A stretch of 64,000 nt of DNA. Source: Antilocapra americana (lineage: Eukaryota; Chordata; Mammalia; Artiodactyla; Antilocapridae). The notes beneath the pieces are model-generated. The model saw only the letters and a list, made by a program, of their open reading frames with translations. It was not told where the DNA came from and made no database searches. The position numbers and the translations under genes were made by a program. Numbering within the stretch: position 1 is the first letter of the stretch; each line of letters begins with the position of its first letter. The DNA lies in NCBI GenBank assembly GCA_007570785.1, contig ML664152.1, positions 3,472,911 through 3,536,910 of the forward strand, in the 5' to 3' direction. This document shows positions 11,165 through 39,496 of this stretch, one piece after another.

Positions 11165-11470
11165 GTAGTTTTTATTTATTTATTTCGATTGCAGTAGAGT
11201 TGATTAACAGTGTTGTGTTAGTTTCATGTATGCAGCAAAGTGATTCAGCTTTATATGTATGTATATTATGTATGTATATTATGATAATATAGGTATATTC
11301 TTTTTCAGATGCTTTTCCCATATAGGTTAATATAAAATTGAGTATGGTTCCCTGTGTTATACAGTAGGTCCTTGTTGCTTATCTGTTTTATATATAGTAA
11401 TGTGTTTATAGTAACTGTCATTTTAAACTATTGTTTACGATGATCACACATAATATGCCTTACTAAGTAA
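11165..11470 (-). repeat. L1 3' end, antisense (second copy)
   Basis: A second antisense L1 terminus of the same family follows at once ('cagtagagttgattaacagt', 'tacagtaggtccttgttgct'), so two 3' ends lie in tandem, probably from separate insertions. Confidence 0.75.
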
Positions 11471-11482
11471 GATAATTTTCTT

Positions 11483-11792
11483 ATTTAATTTATTTTTTGG
11501 TTCTGCTGGGCCTTCGTTGCTGCGCGTGGGCTTTCTCTTGTAGAAAGTGGGGTTACTCTCTAGTTGCATTCGGGCTTCTCTTTGGAGTGGTTTCTCTTGT
11601 GGCAGAGCATGGGCTCCAGGCACACAGGCTTCAGGAGCTGTGGCTCCTGGGCTCCAGAGCGCGGGCTCAGTAGTGATGGCTCCTGGGCTTGGTTGCTCTG
11701 CAGCATTTGGGATCCTCCTGTACCAAGGATCGAGCCTGTGTCCTCTGCATTGGCAGGCATATTCTTATCCACTCTTGCCACCAGGGAAGTCT
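11483..11792 (-). repeat. CHR-type SINE, antisense, with 12-base target duplication
   Basis: The minus strand begins at the tRNA-like head (cttccctggtggcaagagtg) and runs through the repetitive 'cccaggagccatcactactg' body to an A-rich tail. The direct repeat gataattttctt lies at 11471-11482 and 11793-11804. Confidence 0.88.
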
Positions 11793-11902
11793 GATAATTT
11801 TCTTTTTAATAAAAGAATTTTAAAAAAGCAGGTTGCTCAGCAAACAGGAAAAGTAAACTGAAAAGCTTTTATATAAGGAGAAAAGAAAATAAAGTTGAAG
11901 TT

Positions 11903-12117
11903 AAAGTGCATGTGAGCTCAGAGTCTGACTCTTTGCAACCCCAGGCTTTGCAATGCCAGGCTCCTCTGTCCATGTGATTCTCCAGGTAAGAATCCTAGAG
12001 TGGATTGCCATTTCTTCCTCCAGGGGATCTTCCAAACCCAGGGATCACACTCGCCTGTCTCCCATGTCTCCTGAAATGGCAGGGAGATTTTTTACCACTG
12101 AGTGACCTGGGAAGCCC
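11903..12117 (-). repeat. Bov-tA SINE, antisense
   Basis: Antisense Bov-tA body ('gccaggctcctctgtccatg') and head ('tttaccactgagtgacctgg'); somewhat diverged. Confidence 0.85.
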
Positions 12118-12900
12118 TGAAGTTATATTGCATGTAACTAAAACCATGTTTTAAAATATATGTACTGACTTCTGTTTCTGGCAGAATGGTGGTCACTAGA
12201 CATGATGAAAAACCCTTGGGTTACAGATCAGGTAGCAATGCTAGCTACAGTGCTACCAGCATGCTATCAAATAACCAGCTCTGTTCTCATCCCAGTTTTG
12301 TTTTCTGTGGTCTCTGTGGGTCCTTGTTCATACTTGCTGTGCAGGGATGTACTGGAAGCTCGTGTTTCTGGGCTTTTCTCCAAGTCCTGGGGTGAATGTG
12401 CATTCCTCCGAGTGGACTTGGGGTTTGCCTCCCAAACTCTTCTATGTGTTGCTTATCTTGCCTGAGTGAGATCACTTTTTTCGTAGCTTGGAGTGTCCTG
12501 GACTACAGGAAGTGTGTCTCCAGGGGCCAAAAAAACAGAGAGGCCCCAAGCCACAAGAAGGCAGCACTGCCCTGGGAGCATTTGCTGATCTCAGTAAGCC
12601 AAAGCCTTGGTTTAACTGACATCAGGGGAAGAGGAGACAAGACTTTGGCCCTGTGAACTCTTGGGAGTGGCCTGGAGAGAATCAAAGGGAATCCTTGCAG
12701 AACTGAGCCTCAGTGACAGGGTGAACCTGGGCAAAGCCACCTACTAGCAAAAAAAAATCTAGCAAAGAAAGGCTGCAGGAAATGTGTCTGTCCCAGGTGA
12801 GAAAAAATATTTCAAGGTCTATTCTCTCTTGAGTCTGAGATTAGAAGACATATACCTCTGTTGGTCCAGGACATTCTAAGCTGTTTAATTACATTGAAAT
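12118..12900. other. Unassigned intergenic stretch
   Basis: Short overlapping frames at 12186-12656 show no recognisable domain and contain no convincing splice sites. I recognise no repeat here. Confidence 0.4.
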
Positions 12901-12929
12901 TAAAATTTCTCTTTAGCAAAGGTACTTTT

Positions 12930-13109
12930 GTGTTTGTTTTGTTTTTAGATTCCACATATGAATGAAATCATACAGTCTTTGTCTTCATCTGACATTTCAC
13001 TTGGCATAATATCCTCATTGTGTTTGTTTTGTTTTTAGATTCCACATATGAATGAAATCATACGGTCTTTGTCTTCATCTGACATTTCACTTGGCATAAT
13101 ATCCTCAAG
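12930..13109. repeat. 90-bp tandem duplication inside L1
   Basis: Two adjacent copies, 12930-13019 and 13020-13109, begin 'gtgtttgttttgtttttaga' and end at 'aatatcctca'. They differ by one substitution in the body (catacag versus catacgg) and at the last two or three bases. The near-identity within a strongly diverged L1 points to a recent event. Confidence 0.92.
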
Positions 13110-13183
13110 GTCTATCTGTTATTGCAGAGGCCGCATCTTCAGCCGTGTATCTGTTGATGGACACTAAGGTTATTTCCATGTCT

Positions 13184-13390
13184 TTGTGTGTTAGCCACTC
13201 AGTTGTGTCTGACTCTTTGCGACTGCATGAACTGTAGCCCACCAGGCTCCTTTGTCCATGGGATTTCCCAGGCAAGAATACTTGAGTGGGTTGGCATTTC
13301 CTCCTCCGGGAGGTTTTCCCGACCCAGGGATCGAACCCAGGTCTCCCACATCACAGGCAGACTCATATTCATCTGAGCCACCAGGGAAGA
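13184..13390 (-). repeat. Bov-tA SINE, antisense, nested in L1
   Basis: Antisense Bov-tA body and head ('atctgagccaccagggaaga') between L1 segments that resume on both sides. Confidence 0.9.
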
Positions 13391-14225
13391 TTATTGTAAC
13401 TAATGCTACATTGAGTAGGAGGATGCAGTCATTTCTTCAACATAGTGATTTCATTTCCTTTGGGTTTATTTGCAGAAGTGGGATGGCTGGGTCCTGTGAC
13501 AGTTCTACTTTTTATTCTTTGAGGAACTGTGCCAGCTTATTATGTTCCCACCAACAGTATACAGGGCTTCCTTTTTGTCCACATCATCAACAGCATTTAT
13601 ACTTTCTTTTCTTCTTGATATTAGCCATTTTAACAGGTATGAGGTGCTGTCTCACTGTGGTTTTCATTTGCATTTCCCCGGTTTGATTTACCTGTTGGCC
13701 TTTTGAATATCTTCCTTGGAAAAATTTCTTTTCAAGCCTTTTGAGCATCTTTTAACTGGTTTGTTTTTCTGCTGTTGAGTTGTATGAGTTCTTTATATAT
13801 TTTGCATCTTAACCCCTTATTAGATGTATGATTTGCAAATATTTTGTTCTGTTCAGCCAATTACCTTTTCGTTTTGTTGACTGTGTGTCTTTGCTGTGCT
13901 GACGCATTTTAGTTTGATGTGGTTTGACTTGCCTTTTTTTTTTTTTTTTTACTGCCTGTGCTTTTGGTGCAAGCCAATTAATCTCTTCCCAGACCAATGT
14001 CAAGGAGCTTCTTCCTTGGATGGAATGTTCTGTATATATGTATTAGGTTCATCTGGTCTAAAATATAGTTCAAGACCTATGTTTATTTATTCATTTTCTG
14101 TCTGGATCACCTATCTGTTGTTGAAACAGGGTATTGAAGTTCTCTAGTGTTATTGTATTGCTGTCCACTTCTCCCTTCAGATCTGTTAATATTTGCTTAA
14201 TATATTTAGATGCTCCAATACTGGA

Positions 14226-14456
14226 TGGATCCAAATTATATCCCTATTTCTGTCTATATCTATAACATGCGTATGTGTTATATCTTCTTGCTGAACTGAC
14301 CCCTTTATAATCATGCATCTTGTCACTTTCATTTCCTTTGGGTGAATCCAGATTATACCCATATTTCTATTTATATCTATAATGTGTATGTGTTGTGTCT
14401 TCTTGATGGACTGACCCCTTTATAATCTTTGTATCTTGTCACTTTCCTTTGTGACC
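14226..14456. repeat. ~117-bp diverged tandem duplication inside L1
   Basis: The units 14226-14342 and 14343-14456 share 'ctgacccctttataatc', 'catcttgtcactttc' and 'tatatctataa'. They differ at many positions, so this duplication is older than the 90-bp one upstream. Confidence 0.8.
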
Positions 14457-14907
14457 TTGTGGGCTGAGATGTTCTCTTATCTGTGCTGACTTAGGGTAGG
14501 AGTGATGCAGGTCATGTCAAATTGCTTCTGTTACCTTGTCCATTTCATCGAAACATACATGTGTTTGCTCTAATTATGGGCCGAACTCATCCACTGGAAA
14601 CCTGGAGTCCCACAAAGGCTCTTGTTCATGGGTAATTGTTTAAGACAGTGTTTTCCATGGCTCCCAGACCATGGTCAAGAGGCCACAGGCTACTACAGAC
14701 CCTGCAGCTGGGACTGAGGTCTGAATGTCTATTACCTGAGACCTGGGTGGACAAGACTTGCCTGGTTCCATGGCATGTGGTACTAGATCCCAGTTTATAC
14801 CATAGCACTTTTGTCTCTGAATGGATGCTAAATATTTGTTGTTGAGTTGGGGGACACAGTAAAGGATATTTTATTCAGCCCCATTGTTGATATCCCCACA
14901 AACTTTT

Positions 14908-15340
14908 TAGGGAGTGGAAATGGCAACTCACTCCAGTATTCTTGCCTGGAGAATCCCATGGACAGTGGAGCCTGGTGGGCTACAGTCCATGAGGTCACAG
15001 AGTCGGACATGACTGAGCAACTGAAAAAGATGGAATAGCTCAATTGGTAAAGAATCTGCCTGCAATGCAGGAGCCCCTGCTTTGATTCCTGGAATGGGAA
15101 GATCCATTGGAGAAGGGATAGGCTACCCATTCCAGTATTCTTGGGCTTCCTTGGTGGCTCAGATGGTAAAGAATCTGCCTGCAATGCGGGAGACCTGGGT
15201 TCACTCCCTCGGTTGGGAAGATCCCCTGCAGAAGGGAAAGGCTACCTACTCCAGTATTCAGGCCTGGAGAATTCCATGGACTGTACATTACAAGGGATCG
15301 CAAAGAGTAGAACACGACTGAGCAACTTTCACTTTCACTG
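14908..15340 (+). repeat. Bov-tA multimer (three head-to-tail units), sense
   Basis: A body-only unit (14908-15030), a second unit with a degenerate head (15031-15142) and a third with a good head, 'gcttccttggtggctcagat' (15143-15340), follow each other directly without intervening poly(A) or target duplications. This fits a multimeric Bov-tA subfamily rather than three independent insertions. Confidence 0.75.
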
Positions 15341-16450
15341 GAACAAAGCACCACCTGGCGGCCTAAGGGAACTGGACAGTTTAAAGGGGATAAAGGCCTC
15401 TGGACTCACAACTCGCCAAAGGCAGGCATAGTTTAAGACTCCTGTTCAAAGGGCACATTTTCCAAAGTGACCAAAAAGATGCCAGAAAAGGAGGGATATC
15501 CAGGAGGACAGATACAGAAGTCTGGTTGGGTTACAGCCTGGGGAACCCTCCCAGTAAGTGGAGCTTGCTGACTCGGGGAACACTTCCTGTCCCTGTGTGC
15601 CCTGTGGTCTTTTTCCTGGTGATTTCAGAATTGCTGTGGACCAGCGATTGCTCTGTGCATCCCATTCCTCCCCTTGTCAAAGGGAAGCATTTATCCTGGT
15701 TATCCTTCCTCCTCTTGCTGCTATATGTTGGGTGTGTGGGACAGACCACTCCTGTTTGTAGTCTGTTAGTCCAAGAGGTCTCTGGACCAAGAGGAGCCAT
15801 ACCTAAGGACCAGCATGTAACCTAGTATAGATCACGATACCCTGGACTTTAAACCTAGTGCTGGGACCAGATGAGACCTTGAGGGATCTTGGGAGGAGCT
15901 GAGACTTCTTCAGTTGCAGGGATGTGAACAATTGAGGCCAAAGAGTGGACTGTGGCAGATTTGACTGAAAACTGGCCTTGGTTCTCCACTCGTCCCTCTA
16001 TCAAGGCTCTTGTGATGTGACTTTGCAGCCCCTCTCATTAGGAGGGGGATTCATCCCTCCCACCCCTTGGATCTTACTGCCCTTGTGACTTGCTTTGTAC
16101 AACAGAATATCAGAAGTAACAGTGTGGCAGCTTCAGCTCTGGGCCTTGTGAGACTTTATGGGCCTTTTCTCCATTGTACCTGCCATGTAGAAAGCCCCAG
16201 CATTCTTCTGGTGGATAAGAAGCCAGGTAGAGTAGAGCTGAGCCACCCAGGCCATCCTAGACCACCCAGTTCTCTCTTCCAACCAGGAGGCAGGCCACAG
16301 ACTCATGAACCAAGGCATAAACACCAGAAGAATCTCTCAACAAAGGCCAGTCCAAATAGCAAAACTACAGAATCATGACCTAAATAAATGCTTATTGTTT
16401 TAGGCTGCCCGATTTTGTGTTTGTTATGTTTTATGGTAATGGATAATGGA
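15341..16450. other. Unassigned intergenic stretch, possible ancient LTR at its end
   Basis: I recognise nothing in 15341-16010. The part at 16020-16425 ('ccttgtgacttgctttgtac' ... 'cctaaataaatgcttattgt' followed by 'tttaggctgcc') resembles the end of an old mammalian LTR, with an AATAAA at about 16382. The family is uncertain. The frame at 15526-15825 looks spurious. Confidence 0.35.
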
Positions 16451-16454
16451 TTTG

Positions 16455-16787
16455 TCGTTCAGTTGCTAAGTTGTGTCTGACTCTTTGCAACCCCATGAAC
16501 TACAGCATGCTAGGGTCTCCTGTCCATCACTGTCTCCCAGAGTTTGCTAAAAATCTTGTCTTTTGAGTCAGGGATGCTATCCAACCATCTCATCCTCTGC
16601 TGCCCTCTTCTTCTTTCCCAGCATCAAGGTCTTTTTCAGTGAGTCAGCTCTTCGTATCAGGTGGCCAAAGTATTGGAGTTTCAGCTTCAGCATCCATCCT
16701 TCCAATGAATATTCAGGACTGATTTCCTTTAAGATCTCCTTGAGTGCAAGGGACACTCAAGAGTCATCTCTAGCATCACAGTTTGAA
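16455..16787 (-). repeat. BovB 3' end, antisense
   Basis: Antisense terminal BovB ('ccatctcatcctctgctgcc', 'tcaggtggccaaagtattgg'). No reverse-transcriptase sequence remains. Confidence 0.85.
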
Positions 16788-17257
16788 TACAGTTACTATA
16801 ACACTGCTAACTGCTTTGAGAGAATTACCAAAAGAGATGGTAGAAAACTAAATGACACTCTATTTTTATCCATACAGTAAATGATTAATATGCCCTCATT
16901 GTTTTATAAATTTCAGAGAAGTAAAACTTGGTTATAATTTAGCCACATTAAGAATTTAAAAAAAAAAGCCAAATTATCCATAAGTGAAATTTGAGTAGTG
17001 AGTTTTGGGTAATATGCTAGAATAATTGGATAGTAAAATATCCAGGCATCATATTAATGCTGAAAATTATAGTTTACTTACATATAACAGTAATAATAAT
17101 AAAAGCCACTCAAACAGTACTCTTGTAGACACACATTAACATCAGATAGCATACAACAAAATAAATTTAAGTGAGACCATAAGAGATGAAAAAGAGTGTG
17201 AAAATAAAAATAAGCTGAAAAACATTTCAATTTAGACTTGATTAAAATTAAAAAGTA
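16788..17257. other. AT-rich intergenic stretch
   Basis: AT-rich sequence with no gene or repeat that I recognise. Confidence 0.4.
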
Positions 17258-18830
17258 TGGACTTGACAGAAGCATAAGATATTAAGAAGAGGTGGCAAGA
17301 ATACACAGAAGAACTATACAAAAAAGATCTTAATAACCCACATAACCAAGATGATGTGATCAGTCACCTAGAGCCAGACATCCTGGAGTGTGAAGTCAAG
17401 TTGGCCTTAGGAAGCATCATAATGAACAAAGCTAGTGGAAGTGATGGAATTCCAGTGGAGCTACTTCAAATACTAAAAGATGATGCTGTGAAAGTGCTGC
17501 ACTCAATATGCCAGCAAATTTGGAAAACTCAGCAGTGGCTACAGGAGTGGGGAAGGTCAATTTTCATTCCAATCCCAAAGAAAGGCAGTGCTGAAGAATA
17601 TTCAAATTGCTGCACAATTGCATTCATCTCACACTCTAGTAAAGTAATGCTCAAAATTCTCCAAGCGAAGCTTCAACTTTCAGATGTCCTGGATTTAGAA
17701 AAGTCAGAGGAACCAGAGATCGAATTGCCAACATCCGCTGGATCATAAAAAAAAGCCAGAGAATTCCAGAAAAATATCTACTTCTGCTTCATTGACTACA
17801 CCAAAGCTTTTGACTGTTTGGATCACAACAAACTGGAAAAGTCTTCAAGAGATGGGAATACCTGACCACCTTACCTGCCTCCTGAGAAACCTGTATGCAG
17901 GTCAAGAAGCATCAGTTAGAACCAGACATGGAACAACAGACTGCTTCCAAATTGGGAAAGGAATATGTCAAAGCTGTATGTTGTCACCCTGCTTATTTAA
18001 CTTATATATAGAGTACATCATACAAAATGCCAGAGTGGATGAAGCACAAGCTGGAATCAAGATATCAATAACCTCAGATATGCAGTGACACCACCCTTAT
18101 GGAAGAAAGCGAAGAGGAGCTAAAGAGCCTCTTGCTGAAAGTGAAAGAGGAGAGTGGAAAAGTTGGCTTAAAACTCAACATTCAAAAGCTAAGATTATGT
18201 CATCTGGTCCCATCATTTCATGGCAAATAGATGGGGACACAGTAAGAGACTTAATTTTCTTGAGCTCCAAAATCACTGCAGATGGTGACTGCAGCCATGA
18301 AATTAAAAGACACTTAATCCTTGGAAGAAAAGCTATGACAAACCTAGACAACATATTAAAAACAGACATTACTTTGCTGACAAATGTCCATATAGTCAAA
18401 GCTATGGTTTTTTCCAGTAGTCATGTGTGGATGTGGGAATTGGACCATAAAGCTGAGCGCTGAGGTACTGATGCTTTTGAACTGTGGTGTTGAAGAAGAC
18501 TCTTGCTTGTCCCTTGGACATCAAGGAGACCAAACCAAATCAATCCTAAAGGATATCATTGGAAGGAGTGATGCTGAAGCTGAAGCTCCAGTCTTTTGGC
18601 CAGCTGATGCAAATAATTGACTCATTAGAAAAGACCCTGATGCTGGCAAAGACTGAAGGTGGGAGGAGAAGGGGACGATGGAGGATGAGATGGTTGGATG
18701 GCATCACTGACTCGATGGACATGAGTTTGAGCAAGCTCTGGGAGATGGTGAAGGACAGAGAAGCCTGGCATCCTGCAGTCCATGGGGTTGCAAAGAGTTG
18801 TACATGACTGAGCAATTGAACTGAACTGAA
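17258..18830 (+). mobile_element. BovB LINE, sense, 5'-truncated, most of the RT domain
   Basis: It starts in the linker before the reverse transcriptase (motif LEPDILECEVKLALGS) and runs to the natural 3' end. The fingers (GSDGIPVELLQ, FIPIPKKGS) and the palm motif with catalytic Asp (FIDYTKAFD, 17790-17815) are visible, but several frameshifts separate them. At 18078-18090 the second catalytic box, normally YADD, reads 'tatgcagtgacacc': a base is lost and the motif destroyed. The element cannot be active. Confidence 0.9.
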
Positions 18831-19760
18831 AATGAAAAAGTAGGGTGTAGTTTATGAAATTTGACTTAAAAAATTTTGAGAAAAATAAGTCTTATTGGCA
18901 CAAGTATTGATACTATTCAAATTCAAAGTGTGATGCAAGTGATTTATCATCTCAAAAATATTGTAATGATTAAGTTTTGTTCACATTTGATGGTCAAGCA
19001 CAGATCTTTAAGTTTTCATTTATACATGTTCTGAGTCTTTTGATATAATGCAGGATTCCTCTTAAAGTTTATTATTTGGTCTCCAATTATACTTCAGCTC
19101 CATAAAACTGTAATTATTTCTAATGGTTGTAACCTATAAAAGAAAGTGAAAGTGAAGTTGACCCTATGGACTGTAGCCTACCAGGCTCCTCAGTCCATGG
19201 AATTTTCCAGGCAAGAGTACTGGGTTGCCATTTCCTTAACCTATAACATGAAGATAATGAAGCTTCACTATCAGTTTAAGTATGCAAATGACATTTCATT
19301 GTATTTGTAAGAATATGTGTTATGGAACATTTAGGAAGATGTAAGCCATAGTTGTAAGGAAAGTTTAATTCGGTTGTGAGCCTGGTGATGACTGGCTGAC
19401 CGTCTCTGGTCTTGGTATTGTTATCCCACCCAGAAGAGAAACTGTAAATTCACCTTCATGAAAAATACCCCAGGCCATGGACTTTCGATGTGAAGCCTAC
19501 ATTAGCTGAATAGAAAGGAAGTTTATAGCAGATTCAATTTCAGAAACACTGTGAAGATTCTTGCTTCCTGTGGTTACTGCCCAGTGTCAACCCCTCACTG
19601 AAACTCCCTTGCAATGGTCTCTATATTGCTCTTTGGTTTGTTCCTGCCTCTCCTCCTCTTCCCCTCTCCTAGCCTTTGTGTTCTCTGTTCTGTGATACAC
19701 AGACTCTTCCATCTTCTGCCTCTGTGAAAGCCGTCTCCCCTTTTATGAAATATTTTATTT
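18831..19760. other. Intergenic stretch with one Bov-tA fragment
   Basis: Mostly unrecognised AT-rich sequence. 19147-19243 is a short antisense Bov-tA body fragment ('accaggctcctcagtccatg'). Confidence 0.5.
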
Positions 19761-19767
19761 TGTAAAA

Positions 19768-20310
19768 CTTTTAATCTTATATTGAAGTATAGTTGATTAA
19801 CAATGTTGTTTTAGTTTCAGGTGTACAGCAAAGTGATTCTGTTATACATATACCTGTATGTATTCTCTTTCAAATTCCTTTCCCATTTAGGTTGTTATAT
19901 AATATTGAGCAGAGTTCCCAGTGCTATACAGTAGGTTCTTGTTGGTTATCCAGTTTAAATGTAGCAGTGTGTATGCGTCAACCCCAAACTCCCTAACTTT
20001 CCCTTCCCCACCCTCCCCTAAGTCTAGGAGTCTGGTTTTGCTTTGTATAAGTTCATTTGTAGCATTTTTTAAAGATTCCACATATAAGTGATATCATAAG
20101 ATATTTATCTTTCTCTGACTTACTTCACTCACATCTAGATCCATCCATGTTGCTTCAAATGGCATTATTTTATTCTTTTGAATGGCTTAACAATATTCCA
20201 TTGTGTATATGTACCACATCTTGTCTATCCATTCCTCTGTTGATGGACATTTAAGCTGCTTCCATATCTTGGCTACTGTAAACATTGCTGCAGTGAATAC
20301 TGGGGTGTGA
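19768..20310 (-). mobile_element. L1 3' end, antisense (3' part of a 5'-inverted copy)
   Basis: Plus strand shows the antisense L1 terminus ('gaagtatagttgattaacaa', 'gctatacagtaggttcttgt', 'aatattccattgtgtatatg'). Read on the minus strand it begins near 'cccagtattcactgcagcaa'. Confidence 0.85.
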
Positions 20311-20424
20311 GAACAGTACAGAGGTTCCTTAAAAAACTAAAAACAGAGCTACCATATGATCCTGCAATCCTACTCCTGGGCATATAACCAGAGAAAAACA
20401 TGGTCCAAAAGGGTACAAGCTCCT
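20311..20424 (+). mobile_element. L1 ORF2 segment, inverted 5' part
   Basis: This segment reads in sense on the plus strand ('gaggttccttaaaaaactaa', 'agctaccatatgatcctgca', 'tcctgggcatataac'). In L1 this sequence lies directly upstream of the segment at 19768-20310, but here it is turned round, which is the signature of twin priming. A weak 'ccttttA' direct repeat at both outer edges may be the target duplication. Confidence 0.8.
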
Positions 20425-20623
20425 TTTACCCTACTGCTTTTCAGGAAGACTGGCTTTCCTCAAGCGTTTTGCTTTGCCAACAACTGCCACCTTTAAGTCT
20501 GGGTGTAAATTCAAACTTGAATCAATCCAGAGGTGGGATTTGAATCAGTCATAGTTTTGTATGCTTCATGCCTATCATAATTCCTTCACTTAAACCAGAA
20601 CTAGCTGATCCTTTAGGAAAACT

Positions 20624-20807
20624 GGGCTTCCCTGGTGGCTCAGTGGTAAAGAATCTGCCTGCAACGAAGGAGATGTGGATTCCATCTCTGGGTAGGGAAG
20701 ATCTCTGGAGAAGGAAATGGCAACCCACTCCAGTATTCTTGCCTGGGAAACCCCATGGCCAGAGGAACCTCTGGCTACAGTCCATGGCATCAGAGCCAGA
20801 CGCAAAT
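20624..20807 (+). repeat. Bov-tA SINE, sense
   Basis: Head 'gggcttccctggtggctcag' and body 'cactccagtattcttgcctg'; well preserved. Confidence 0.9.
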
Positions 20808-20810
20808 TAG

Positions 20811-21900
20811 CACACATAAGACAATTGGTTGTTCCATTTATTTACTTAGCAAATATTGATCGAGCACTGACTTCATACCAGATTTTGTGGTGCAAGCTGT
20901 TGCACTGGCAACCTGCCAATTGAGTTAGCATCAGTCCCTGCCTTCGTGGCATTTGTCGTCTAGAGACAAGATATTAAGCAGATTATCATGGGTGTAGTGC
21001 ATGTAAACAACGAAAAGTCTGGAAAGGCTTCCTTGATTAAGTGTTGACTCCACTGGAGTGAAACTGGGTGTCTGGAATTAACTAGGGGCATAGAGATGGG
21101 GTGTGGGAGAACGTTTCAGGCGAAAAGACTAGCGTGTGCTGAGGTCCTGTGGTTGCTATTATCACTGTGCCAATGAACTTGAACGATAGTCATGTCTAGA
21201 GCACCGATCGTGAAGCAGCCCTGGTAGAGAACGTGCCTGCCGTGTAGGTAGGGGCCAGACAACATGCAGTTTCATAGTGCCAGGTCGGGATTTGTTTTCT
21301 GTACCGGGAACAATGAGAAGCCACTTGTTGGTTTTAAGCCGGAGGATGAGGTAATTGGAACTGTGCTCTGAAACGTCTCTCTGGTTTTAGTATGCAATGC
21401 AGATCTGCGGGGATGGGGGTGGGGACAAGGGCGGACCTGAGAACAGAGAGCAGAGGGGTTGCTCTGGTCTGTGTCACGGCGGAGGCCACGGACACGGGGC
21501 GAAGGGGCTTCCAGGATTTCCGCGATCAGATGACCAGTGTGGAAGATGGGGGTGGAGAGTCCCAAGAAAGCACCCAGCAAACTGGTGCTGGTGGTGCCTC
21601 TCCGTGAGCATTAACAACACTGGAAAAGAGTCCTATCTTGTGTTGAAAAATAGTGGTTCAGCAGTTTTGCTCTCCGGGTGTCTCTGGCTCTGCGCCCTCC
21701 TCAGACGCCACGTTCTGGACCTCGATGCGAACTCAGACCCTCTCAGTTCTTGAAGGACCAAGTAGGTATCAGACCGGCCAAGTCGCCTGCCACTGCGCGA
21801 GAAAGGTGCAGAACTGGCTCTATGCAGTCTGGAGGAAGAAACGAACACTAAACAAGCAAGTGGGTCCCCTCCGAACAAAACTGACCAGCAACCGACCCTG
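20811..21900. other. Intergenic stretch upstream of WDR4
   Basis: 20830-21010 ('cttagcaaatattgatcgag', 'cagtccctgccttcgtggca') resembles an ancient L2-type tail. 21011-21600 is unrecognised. From about 21600 the CpG content rises toward the WDR4 island. Frames here of 100 codons or so are not supported as genes. Confidence 0.5.
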
Positions 21901-22085
21901 AAAGGCGCGAACGCCCGATTGCCGAAGCAACAAGAGAACACCTGCGCATGCCCGCCGCCGGCTCGCGCGCGGGAGCGAGTCCGGACGACGTCACCTCGCG
22001 GCGTCGACGCCTGACGTCACTCTCTAGCGCCGGCCGGAAGAGGCGCTGGACGGTGCACGTGGGTGGAGGCGCTTTGGGCGGGCAC
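21900..22085 (+). promoter_or_regulatory. WDR4: WDR4 promoter, CpG island with CRE, ETS and E-box
   Basis: The stretch is CpG-dense, without a TATA box. Sites seen on the plus strand are a half or near CRE GACGTCAC at 21987-21994, a full CRE TGACGTCA at 22012-22019, an ETS/GABP-type CCGGAAG at 22034-22040 and a palindromic E-box CACGTG at 22056-22061, all within 100 bases of the start codon. Such a set fits a growth- and MYC-responsive housekeeping gene. Binding is inferred, not shown. The island continues into intron 1 to about 22800. Confidence 0.75.

Positions 22086-39496
<17,411 letters not shown>

Larger units (their letters stand above)
12930..14600 (-). mobile_element. L1, antisense, old and split
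   Basis: The plus strand reads the complement of L1 ORF2 and 3' sequence ('tccacatatgaatgaaatca', 'gggatggctgggtcctgtga', 'tttgcatctta'). It is split by a Bov-tA at 13184-13390 and carries two internal tandem duplications. No intact frame remains. Confidence 0.8.

Noticed and set aside
21397..21753. 118-codon plus-strand frame just upstream of WDR4 as an upstream exon
   Set aside because: No matching splice pattern to exon 1 and no similarity; the promoter sites lie downstream of it.
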